Shown here one piece after another: positions 1 to 8,480 of a stretch of DNA of 14,601 bases. Location: NCBI GenBank assembly GCA_020026285.1, contig JAHHQS010000099.1, positions 1-14,601 on the forward strand, read 5' to 3'. The position numbers and the translations under genes were made by a program. The notes under the pieces are model-generated. The model made no database searches, had not been told where the DNA came from, and saw only the letters and a program-made list of their open reading frames with translations. The stretch is from Parabacteroides sp. GTDB taxonomy: Bacteria > Bacteroidota > Bacteroidia > Bacteroidales > Tannerellaceae. Within the stretch, counting starts at the first letter, position 1, and each line of letters starts with the position of its first letter.

Positions 1-2435
1 TAGGTAATGGTGATGTTGGAGGAATGGTATGGTGTACCAATTCTGGTATCGAAATGCAAATAAATAAATCTGATTTGTATGACAGAGCTAAAGGGGATAG
101 AGTAAAATTACGTTCAGCAGCTCGTCTAAAAATTGATTTTGGTATTCCCAATTTTAACTGGCTTTATTTGAAAGATTTTGAAGCAAGAATGGGGATGTTC
201 GATGCTACATCTTCTTTCAAAAGTAAAACTCCATTCAGTGAAACTGATATTAAAACGTGGGTAGATGCTAATTCTAACGTATGGGTGATCGATTGTAATT
301 TACAAACATTGGGACAGCTGCAAGAGGGAACAACAATGAATGTTGAGCTTGAACGTTGGGGTAGTCGTTCCTTTTGGGGATGGTATGGAGGCTATAACAA
401 AGATGTTTCCAGAGGATTGGGTAAGGCTAATGTGAATACCCAAGATGGAGATATATTTTTTACGGAACATTTTGATAGTTTAGACTTTGTTGTGGCATGT
501 CGCGTTATCGGTATCGAATCGTCACCAAGAATAAGCAATGCTAAAAAAGCAGTTATTGAAACAGTAAATAGTAATAATATCAATGCCAAAGTAATTGTTT
601 CAATTGTTACTTCCAATGATAGTGATAACATGCTGGTTGATGCAATCAGAATTTTGGATGCCAAGGAAAAGGAAACTTTGGAAAAAACAAAGTTGGCGCA
701 TAATGCCTGGTGGAAGAATTTCTGGGAGCGTTCATTTGTAAACATACCAGACGATTATATTGAAAATCTATATTATTATCGTAGATATTTGACTGCAAGT
801 TCATCTCGTGCAAATTTCCCGATAGTATTTAATGGTGGTTTGTGGGTCTGGAATCACGACCATCGTCAATGGTGTACACCTCATCATTGGAATACACAAC
901 AGCAATACTGGGGACTAGCTGTCCAAAACGATTGTGATCTGATGCTTCCTTATATCAATACATATTTTAGAAACATGCCTTACGCTGAGGCTTATGCAAA
1001 AGACAGAGGAGTTGATAATGCTATATTATGGACAGAAGGTCATGATTTCTTTGGGGATATGACATATAGAAACTCTGGTAATATGGTCAATAACTTTACA
1101 CCTGCAAGTCAAATAGCTGCTATTTTCTGGGAATATTATCAATATACTGGCGATAAACAGTTCTTGAAAGAAAAATGTTATCCTTTTATCAAGAAAGCTG
1201 CTCAATTCTATGTTGGATATTTGAAATGGGATGAAGAAAAGCAGGAATATTATTGCTATCCTTCACAACCTTATGAACATGCAGAAAACAGTGAATTGAA
1301 AAACTGTAATTCTGATAGATATATGATTGAAGCTCTTATGAACTGGTGTATAGAATCAGCGAATGTTTTAAAAACAGACAATGGCATGATCAAGAAGTGG
1401 AAACATATATTAACTCATTTGTGGAAGCCTGCTGTTATCGATATTCCTGAAGGAAGAACTTTTGGTAAAGAATCACAATATGGTTGGCAACAGGCAGAAC
1501 CATTTAAATTACATCCGGGTAAAGTCTTTACTATGGCACATACTAAAGATGGCATGCCTTATCCTGATGAAAAACATCATGATGCCTATTCTTATCACTT
1601 TGATGCACATACTACGATGGTGTATCCGGCAAATGTATTGGGCATGGATGATAAAGGTTCAGAAATGTTTAAAATAGCAGTCAATACTTCTATAAATCAG
1701 CCTCCTTTTAGAAATGCAATTACACCGGGTTCTATTGTATCTGCAAGATTGGGACTAGGTGAGTATGCCTATGAAAAAATTAAAAACAATATTCGTTATC
1801 AACAGCATTTCCCTCAGGGATTGTTTTACAATTTGGATCATTGGTTCTTACATTCAAAATATGCTAATTCTATACAAAAAGCTGATATCGTATGTCAGAG
1901 AGATTATCTTTATGACAAAAGCTTGCATTATAATGCAAGTGTAGGTAATTCTGGATTACCAACGGCCCCTTTTATTCAATGTGGAATGGAACCAATGAGT
2001 ATAATGAGTACAACATTATCAGAAATGTTAATCCAAAGTCACGAAGGAAAAATCCGTGTATTCCCAGCAGTCACAAAAGATTGGACAGGTTCTTTCGTCT
2101 TGAGAGCTCGTGGTGCTTTTATCGTGTCATCAGAAATGAAGAAGGAACAAAAAATATCATTTGTTGGTATTCATAGCTTGAATGGAAATGAATGTAGATT
2201 GCAGAATCCATGGAAAGACTCTAATGTGAAAATTATAAATGTAGAAACCTCCAAACCTGAAAGATTCAAATTGACAAAAGATGGTGTTATAACATTTAAA
2301 ACAATAAAGAATGGTAAATATATGATAACAAATAATTTTTATCCAGAACAAAAGGAAAAGACTTATACTGGAAAGAAAAATATGGCTCCAAAGTTTTTTA
2401 AAGAGGCTGTTCTAGGTAGTAAACGAGATTTTTAA
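1..2435 (+). CDS. GH95-like secreted glycoside hydrolase, copy 1 (5' end outside window)
   Basis: The frame is open from the left edge. The residues GNGDVGGMVWC at 3-35 align with residues 59 onward of the complete paralogue at 2458, so about 58 codons including the signal peptide lie upstream; the ATG at 24 is internal. The protein resembles family GH95 (alpha-L-fucosidase/alpha-L-galactosidase, (alpha/alpha)6 barrel). It has an N-terminal beta-sandwich region with a GNGxxGG motif, a barrel segment with YYYRRYLTASSSR and WNTQQQYWG, and a C-terminal EMLIQSHEGKIRVFPAV segment matching the GH95 EMLLQSHxGxIxxLPALP block. I believe such Bacteroidetes proteins are annotated DUF5703/GH95-type, but that name is from memory. 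Of the GH95 catalytic set, the first water-positioning Asn is His (885-887), the second Asn is kept (891-893), the general-acid Glu is kept (1275-1277), and the base Asp is replaced, perhaps by Glu (1989-1991). Substrate unknown. It heads the visible operon, 22 bases before its paralogue. Confidence 0.5.
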   Translation, partial: GNGDVGGMVWCTNSGIEMQINKSDLYDRAKGDRVKLRSAARLKIDFGIPNFNWLYLKDFEARMGMFDATSSFKSKTPFSETDIKTWVDANSNVWVIDCNLQTLGQLQEGTTMNVELERWGSRSFWGWYGGYNKDVSRGLGKANVNTQDGDIFFTEHFDSLDFVVACRVIGIESSPRISNAKKAVIETVNSNNINAKVIVSIVTSNDSDNMLVDAIRILDAKEKETLEKTKLAHNAWWKNFWERSFVNIPDDYIENLYYYRRYLTASSSRANFPIVFNGGLWVWNHDHRQWCTPHHWNTQQQYWGLAVQNDCDLMLPYINTYFRNMPYAEAYAKDRGVDNAILWTEGHDFFGDMTYRNSGNMVNNFTPASQIAAIFWEYYQYTGDKQFLKEKCYPFIKKAAQFYVGYLKWDEEKQEYYCYPSQPYEHAENSELKNCNSDRYMIEALMNWCIESANVLKTDNGMIKKWKHILTHLWKPAVIDIPEGRTFGKESQYGWQQAEPFKLHPGKVFTMAHTKDGMPYPDEKHHDAYSYHFDAHTTMVYPANVLGMDDKGSEMFKIAVNTSINQPPFRNAITPGSIVSARLGLGEYAYEKIKNNIRYQQHFPQGLFYNLDHWFLHSKYANSIQKADIVCQRDYLYDKSLHYNASVGNSGLPTAPFIQCGMEPMSIMSTTLSEMLIQSHEGKIRVFPAVTKDWTGSFVLRARGAFIVSSEMKKEQKISFVGIHSLNGNECRLQNPWKDSNVKIINVETSKPERFKLTKDGVITFKTIKNGKYMITNNFYPEQKEKTYTGKKNMAPKFFKEAVLGSKRDF

Positions 2436-2457
2436 ATATATTTGATTTGTTAATTGA

Positions 2458-5061
2458 ATGAAATGTCTAAAGTTTTATTTTCTGTTATTGTTATTGTTTT
2501 GCATTAATTTTATTAACGCAAAACAAATAATGGATTATATTGGTTTAAATGTTGATTATAAAAATTATCTGTCTAAACATGATATAGTTTTTCAAACACC
2601 AAACTATGAAGGTTATGAAGGTTTGACGATAGGTAATGGTGATATGGGAGGACTCGTATGGTGTACTCGTTCAGGTATAGAGCTGCAAATTAATAAATCA
2701 GATCTGTACGATAGAAAAAAAGGAGAGCGAGTTACTTTGCGTTCAGCAGCCCATTTGAAAATCGATTTTGGAATTCCTAATTTTGAGTGGCTTTACTTGA
2801 CAGATTTTGAGGCTCGGATGAGTATGTTTGATGCTACTTCTTCTTTTAAAACACAAACAGCTTTTAGTAAAACAGATATTAAAACTTGGGTTGATGCAAA
2901 TGATAATGTCTGGGTTATTGATTGTAATTTAAATACATTTGGAGAAGTCGCTTCTGGTGCGAAAATGTCTGTAAATCTGGAACGCTGGGGTAGTCGTGTC
3001 TTTGGTGGATGGTATTCCGGTTTTAATAAAGATGCATCTAGAGGTCTGGGACAGTCAAAAGTAAATATCAAGGATGGTGATATTTATTTGACAGAACATT
3101 TCGAAGGTCTTGATTTTGTAGTCGCCTGTAGAGTTTTAGGAACGAAGTCCGTACCGGAACTTATCAGTAGTAAACAAGGTACTTTTCAAATAGCAAAGAG
3201 TAATGATATTCATGCTAAAGTGATTGTTTCTTTGGTGACTTCCAATGAAAGTAAGAACCCATTGGAAGATGCTTTGAAACTATTGGATAAAAAACAACAT
3301 GAAACTTTGGAGAAAGCTAAACAAGCTCATGATACATGGTGGAAGAATTTTTGGGAACGTTCATTTGTAAACATACCAGACGATTATATTGAAAATCTAT
3401 ATTATTATCGTAGATATCTTACTGCAAGTTCTTCTCGTGCTAATTTCCCGATAGCGTTTAATGGTAGTCTTTGGGTCTGGAATCATGATATTCGTCAATG
3501 GTGTACACCTCATCATTGGAATACTCAGCCACAATATTGGGGATTGGCTGTTCAGAACGATTGTGATCTGATGCTTCCTTATATTAATACATATTTCAGA
3601 AACATGCCTTATGCTGAAGCTTTTGCTAAAGACAGAGGTGTGGATAATGCTATATTATGGACTGAAGGACATGATTTCTTTGGTGAAATGACTTATAGAA
3701 ATTCAGCAAACATGGTAAACAACTTCACTCCGGCCAGTCAGATAGCAGGGATATTTTGGGAATATTATCAGTTTACTGGTGACGTGAAGTTCTTGAGAGA
3801 AAAATGCTATCCGTTTATTAAGAAGGCTGCACAATTCTATGTTGGCTATTTGAAATGGGATGAAGAAAAAAAAGAATATTATTGTTTTCCTTCTCAACCA
3901 TATGAACATGCACCAAGCAGCCAATTGAAAAACTGTAATTCAGACAGATATATGATAGAAGCTTTAATGAACTGGTGTATAGAATCTTCAAAAGTTCTTA
4001 ATACAGACAAGGATATGGTTAAGAAATGGAATCACATAAAAGATCATTTATGGGAACCAGCTTCTATTGTATTACCGGAAGGAGCTGTTTTTGGAAAGGA
4101 TTCTCAATATGGTTGGTCATTGGCACAGCCGTATAAACTAAAACCTGGTAGAGTATTTACTATGGCTTACACTCAGGATGATAAGCCTTATCCAGATGCT
4201 GAACATCATCAGGCCTATGCTTATCATTTTGATGCACATACAACACAAGTTTATCCGGCAAATATCCTCGGTCTTGATCAAAAGGGTTCTGAGTATTTTA
4301 ATATAGCAGTGAATATATCTATCAATCAGCCTCCTTTCAGAAATGGTATATCACCGGGTTCAATCGTTTCTGCCAGATTAGGTCTAGGCGATTATGCTTT
4401 ACGAAAAATAAAAAATACGATTCTTCGTCAACAGCATTTCCCTCAAGGTTTGTTTTATAATATTAGTCATTGGTTTTTGTTTTCGAAATATGCTGATTCA
4501 TTAAAGACAGCAGATTTAACTTGTCAGAGAGATTATATTAATGATAAAAGTTTACATTATACCATATTTAATGGTTCCGGATTACCTATGCCTCCATTTA
4601 TTCAATGCGGAATGGAGCCAATGAGTATAATGAGTACAGCTTTGTCAGAAATGTTAATCCAAAGTCATGAAGGAAAGATCCGTGTTTTCCCTGCTGTCAC
4701 AAAGGATTGGACAGGTTCTTTTGTTTTAAGAGCTCGTGGTGCTTTTATCGTGTCATCAGAAATGAAGGAAAAACAGAAAATATCATTTGTTGGTATTCAT
4801 AGCCTGAATGGAAACGAATGTAGATTGCAGAATCCATGGAAAGATTCCAATGTGAAAATTATAAATGTAGAAACATCCAGACCAGTTAAATTCAAACTTT
4901 CAGATGAGGGTGTCATTTCGTTTAAAACGACAAAGAATGCAAAATATTTAGTTACAAATGGTTTGTATTCCGAATCTAAGGAAAGCTTCTATACTGGTAA
5001 AACAAATATGGAACCTAAATACTTTCAGGAAGCGATGCTTGGTAGTAAAAGGGATTTTTAA
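2458..5061 (+). CDS. GH95-like secreted glycoside hydrolase, copy 2 (tandem paralogue)
   Basis: Complete 867-residue protein. The start is supported by a signal peptide running from Lys2 through a poly-Leu core to a likely cut after Ala21 (INA/KQ); there is no lipobox, so a periplasmic or secreted location is likely. The order is a beta-sandwich N-domain (about 40-290), an (alpha/alpha)6 barrel (about 300-740) and a C-terminal beta domain. The segment LYYYRRYLTASSSR...WVWN corresponds to LYFQFGRYLLISSSR...GIWN in the true GH95 protein at 8481, which supports common fold ancestry. Ungapped alignment puts His353 and Asn355 on the GH95 Asn-x-Asn pair, Glu483 on the general acid, and Glu720 (or Cys717 if gaps are allowed) on the base Asp. 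Activity may therefore be altered, shifted to another sugar, or absent. Both copies end in LGSKRDF. The gene is 22 bases after copy 1 and 30 bases before the GH2 gene. Family placement is fairly secure; function is not. Confidence 0.5.
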   Translation: MKCLKFYFLLLLLFCINFINAKQIMDYIGLNVDYKNYLSKHDIVFQTPNYEGYEGLTIGNGDMGGLVWCTRSGIELQINKSDLYDRKKGERVTLRSAAHLKIDFGIPNFEWLYLTDFEARMSMFDATSSFKTQTAFSKTDIKTWVDANDNVWVIDCNLNTFGEVASGAKMSVNLERWGSRVFGGWYSGFNKDASRGLGQSKVNIKDGDIYLTEHFEGLDFVVACRVLGTKSVPELISSKQGTFQIAKSNDIHAKVIVSLVTSNESKNPLEDALKLLDKKQHETLEKAKQAHDTWWKNFWERSFVNIPDDYIENLYYYRRYLTASSSRANFPIAFNGSLWVWNHDIRQWCTPHHWNTQPQYWGLAVQNDCDLMLPYINTYFRNMPYAEAFAKDRGVDNAILWTEGHDFFGEMTYRNSANMVNNFTPASQIAGIFWEYYQFTGDVKFLREKCYPFIKKAAQFYVGYLKWDEEKKEYYCFPSQPYEHAPSSQLKNCNSDRYMIEALMNWCIESSKVLNTDKDMVKKWNHIKDHLWEPASIVLPEGAVFGKDSQYGWSLAQPYKLKPGRVFTMAYTQDDKPYPDAEHHQAYAYHFDAHTTQVYPANILGLDQKGSEYFNIAVNISINQPPFRNGISPGSIVSARLGLGDYALRKIKNTILRQQHFPQGLFYNISHWFLFSKYADSLKTADLTCQRDYINDKSLHYTIFNGSGLPMPPFIQCGMEPMSIMSTALSEMLIQSHEGKIRVFPAVTKDWTGSFVLRARGAFIVSSEMKEKQKISFVGIHSLNGNECRLQNPWKDSNVKIINVETSRPVKFKLSDEGVISFKTTKNAKYLVTNGLYSESKESFYTGKTNMEPKYFQEAMLGSKRDF

Positions 5062-5091
5062 AATAAAATAATTATAAAACAGTTATATAAA

Positions 5092-8000
5092 ATGAGAAAA
5101 TTGTTATTTACTTTAGGTCTGATTCTCACTTTTAATATAGGCCTTTATGCACAGATGTCATGTGTTGCGCGAAATGATTGTGGCGTAGACAAGTCACAAT
5201 TGTTCTTGGTGAAAGGAGAAAACTTCTCTCTATCAAAAAAATTTAAAGGGAGTAAAGAGGCTCTTACAGGTAATCAGGGAAAGGTTGTTATTTATGCCTT
5301 TAACAAATTGGATATTGTGGCTGATTACAGAATGGAGGTTGTTTATTTATCTGATAAAAAAAGACAGCAGCGTATTGTGGCTGACGGAAACGAAATTCAG
5401 GCACCAGTAACACTGGAACCGGGAAAGGAACAAAGATTTACCATCAATCTGCCTAAACGAGCTTATGCTTATGGTCAGTTGGTTTTGCATTTTGAAGGCC
5501 TGAATAATTCAGACGCGATCGTATCAGAAATAAATTTATATTCTTCAAATCCTACAAAAGTAGTTCCTTTTGAAGGACAACAGAAACATGATCTGGCATT
5601 CTCTCAGATATTCACGGTAGATTCAGCGGTTAATGTCGAAGAGGTGCTTCCTGTTTATTCAGTTAAACCTTCACAGGTAGCAGATGTTTATAAACCTGTT
5701 CTGTCTTTAAATGGTACATGGTTGTTTAACGAAAAACCTTCAGCAGATTTTTATAAAAATACCGGAAATAAAGAAAATTGGAAATCCATAGTAGTACCAG
5801 GAGAATGGGCTATGCAAGGATTTAAAGTCGATTCTGCAGCATTTGGCGCTTATCAGACTACATTCATCTTGCCGGAAGATTGGAAGAATAATCAAATCAA
5901 GCTTCGTTTTGACGGAGTATCCAGTGAATCCGTTGTTTATCTGAATGGAGAAGAGGTCGGTTCACATATGGGAGGTATGACCGCTTTTGAACTGGATGTT
6001 ACTAAATATCTTAAACAAGGAGAAAACTTTTTAGCTTTGAAAGTTAGAAGTGAATCCTTGGCAGATATGTTGGGAAGTCTTACACAATATGCCGCTCATC
6101 AGATAGGTGGAATTACACGTAAGGTAACTTTAATGGCCTTACCTAAAGTTCATCTTTCAGATCTTCATGTTGTAACTGATTTTGATAGTAGATATGAAAA
6201 TGCTGAATTAAAATTATTTGCAACTGTACATAATTCAAGTGATAAGGTTCAAAAAGGAATAGCCTTACAGGTTACGGTTGATGGTTTACCTGTTGATTTG
6301 CGTCAATCTCTTCCAGATCTTGCTCCCAATGAGAAATGGAGTGGTTGGTTGAATGCATCCGTAAATTCTCCAAAGAAGTGGGATAATGAACATCCTAATC
6401 TTTATAATCTACGAGTACAACTGGGTGAAAATGATCGTTCGCTTGAAATTGTAAACAAACGTTTTGGATTCAGAGAAGTTCAGGTTGTAGGTAATGAACT
6501 ACTTGTAAATGGAACTCCTGTGAAATTAAGAGGTGTCTGTCGTCATGAAATATATCCTGTAACAGGACGAGTAATAACTGAAGATTTAATATTGAAGGAT
6601 GTAAAACTTTATCGTGATGCAAACTGTAATTTTATTCGTACCTCACATTATCCACCTTGCGAAGAATTGCTTGATATTTGTGACGAACTCGGAATGTTTG
6701 TTGAAGTTGAATCTCCTGTATGTTGGATAGGTCATCAGGCCAATGCCAATTGGGACAAGCTGAATTATCAGGATCCTAAATATTATGGATATGTACTTCA
6801 GGTCAATATGGAAAATATACAGTTTAATAGGAACCATCCATCTGTACTTTTCTGGTCTATCGCCAATGAATCTTTCTGGAACAAGGAGTTCGCTCAGGTT
6901 CAGGTTTATGTTGAGAAGGCAGATCCGACTCGTCCACATACGTTTCATGACCAGTCATATGGAGGATTCAATAATCAGGGTAGTAGTGCCTCTATTGCTA
7001 ATTTTCATTACCCTGGTCCTGAAGGATATTTATATGCAGCAAAAAGCGACCGCCCGATGATTTTCGGTGAATATTGTCATTTAAATGTTTACAACAGAAG
7101 AGAACTTGTAACCGATCCGGGAGTTCGTAGTGACTGGGCTTTGGCTTTGGCTCCTACATGGGAAAATATGTATATAACTAAAGGAGCTCTAGGTGGATCT
7201 ATCTGGTCTGGTATTGATGATATATTCCAGATGCCTAATGGCGATGCTGTTGGTTATGGTCCATGGGGCCCTATTGATGGCTGGCGTCGTCCAAAGCCGG
7301 AATACTGGGATATGAAGAATATTTATAGTCCTGTGCATTTATTGACAAAATCATTAAATCCATCCAAACAGCTGAATGTTGAAATTGAAAACAGATATTT
7401 CTTCACCAATTTAAACGAATTGACTGTCAATTGGAAATATGGAGAAGAATCAGGAGTTGTGTCAGTAGAAGGAAATCCTGGTACAAGAAGTCAATTCTCC
7501 ATACAGATTTCTCATCCGGAAAAAGCAAACGGATTGTATCTCTCATTTAGAGATCCTCGAGGATTTATCGTTAATGAATATTTGATTCCGGTTGGTGAAC
7601 AGGTTCAGAATCAACCTCCCAAGATTGCGTTGGAAAAGACTGACTATAGAAAAGAAAATGATTGTGCTGTAATCTTTGGAAATAATTTTTCATGTAAGGT
7701 TAGTCTGAAAGATGGACAAATACTTTCAATGGTAAAAAATGGAACGGAAAAGATTAATGGAGGTCCGTGGTTGATGGCATTGCCATTGACTGGAGGCGGT
7801 GTTTCTGTCGATCATAATGCTAATATTCCTCCATTCAATGATATTTGTTCCAACTGGAAAGCTTCTTCTGTTAAAATAAATAAAACAGACAAAGGTATAG
7901 AAGTTCATGTGAAAGGTAGTTATAAAGAATTCAAAGGGAATTATACTCTTCTGGTAAATGCCAATGGCGAATTAAATGTAAGTTATTCATTTGATGCCCT

Positions 8001-8478
8001 GGTAGATGTCAATCCACGTCAGTGGGGTCTTGTTTTTGAAGCTCCATCAGATTTCAATAAAACATTCTGGAGACGAGACGGTTTGTGGAGTGTTTATCCG
8101 TCAGACCATATAAGCCGTCCTGTTGGAGAGGCCGAATTATTCTATAAAGGTTTACCAAAGACTGTAAATCCACGTATTGAACCGACCTGGTCTTGGAGTT
8201 ATGATTTTAATGAACTTGGAAGTAATGATTTCCGTTCAACTCGTCGTCAGATATGGTATGCGGGATTACGAACAGAAGATAATTCTGAAATATTAGCAGT
8301 ATCCAATGGTAAACAACACTGGCGTTGCTGGTTGGAAAAAGGAAAAATTCGTTTCCTTGTTGCTGATTTTGTTTCGCCTGGATTTGAAACTTTATTAGGT
8401 GCACATTATGGAAAATATAGAAAACCATTGAAAAAAGGAGATAATATTAAAGGTATTGTTCAAATAAACGTGAAGTAG
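5092..8478 (+). CDS. Glycoside hydrolase family 2, LacZ-type beta-galactosidase-like
   Basis: 1128 residues with a type I signal peptide (likely cut after Ala20, LYA/QM), so probably periplasmic. An extra beta-rich N-terminal segment (about 21-190), perhaps a carbohydrate-binding module, precedes the GH2 sugar-binding jelly roll that begins near SLNGTW (residue 205). An Ig-like domain follows (about 355-460), then the TIM barrel (about 465-760) and a C-terminal region resembling the LacZ small-chain domain (about 855-1126). The barrel has RGVCRHE (480-486; RGVNRHE in LacZ), RTSHYP (516-521), the acid/base Glu593 in SIANE, and the nucleophile Glu660 in GEYCH, corresponding to EYAH in LacZ. The 67-residue catalytic spacing is normal for GH2. 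GWRRPKPEYW also fits beta-galactosidase-like members. The expected reaction is hydrolysis of a terminal beta-galactoside, although GH2 also covers glucuronidases, mannosidases and alpha-L-arabinopyranosidases. Its stop is 2 bases before the next start, suggesting translational coupling. Confidence 0.5.
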   Translation: MRKLLFTLGLILTFNIGLYAQMSCVARNDCGVDKSQLFLVKGENFSLSKKFKGSKEALTGNQGKVVIYAFNKLDIVADYRMEVVYLSDKKRQQRIVADGNEIQAPVTLEPGKEQRFTINLPKRAYAYGQLVLHFEGLNNSDAIVSEINLYSSNPTKVVPFEGQQKHDLAFSQIFTVDSAVNVEEVLPVYSVKPSQVADVYKPVLSLNGTWLFNEKPSADFYKNTGNKENWKSIVVPGEWAMQGFKVDSAAFGAYQTTFILPEDWKNNQIKLRFDGVSSESVVYLNGEEVGSHMGGMTAFELDVTKYLKQGENFLALKVRSESLADMLGSLTQYAAHQIGGITRKVTLMALPKVHLSDLHVVTDFDSRYENAELKLFATVHNSSDKVQKGIALQVTVDGLPVDLRQSLPDLAPNEKWSGWLNASVNSPKKWDNEHPNLYNLRVQLGENDRSLEIVNKRFGFREVQVVGNELLVNGTPVKLRGVCRHEIYPVTGRVITEDLILKDVKLYRDANCNFIRTSHYPPCEELLDICDELGMFVEVESPVCWIGHQANANWDKLNYQDPKYYGYVLQVNMENIQFNRNHPSVLFWSIANESFWNKEFAQVQVYVEKADPTRPHTFHDQSYGGFNNQGSSASIANFHYPGPEGYLYAAKSDRPMIFGEYCHLNVYNRRELVTDPGVRSDWALALAPTWENMYITKGALGGSIWSGIDDIFQMPNGDAVGYGPWGPIDGWRRPKPEYWDMKNIYSPVHLLTKSLNPSKQLNVEIENRYFFTNLNELTVNWKYGEESGVVSVEGNPGTRSQFSIQISHPEKANGLYLSFRDPRGFIVNEYLIPVGEQVQNQPPKIALEKTDYRKENDCAVIFGNNFSCKVSLKDGQILSMVKNGTEKINGGPWLMALPLTGGGVSVDHNANIPPFNDICSNWKASSVKINKTDKGIEVHVKGSYKEFKGNYTLLVNANGELNVSYSFDALVDVNPRQWGLVFEAPSDFNKTFWRRDGLWSVYPSDHISRPVGEAELFYKGLPKTVNPRIEPTWSWSYDFNELGSNDFRSTRRQIWYAGLRTEDNSEILAVSNGKQHWRCWLEKGKIRFLVADFVSPGFETLLGAHYGKYRKPLKKGDNIKGIVQINVK

Positions 8479-8480
8479 GC

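Noticed and set aside
392..745. - strand open frame of 117 codons inside GH95-like copy 1
   Set aside because: It lies wholly opposite a well-supported coding region, has no recognisable domain, and the + strand frame explains the sequence.
24..2435. Start of the first gene at the ATG at position 24
   Set aside because: Codons 3-23 already match the paralogue, and a protein starting at 24 would lack the signal peptide and the GNGD motif; the gene is cut by the window edge.
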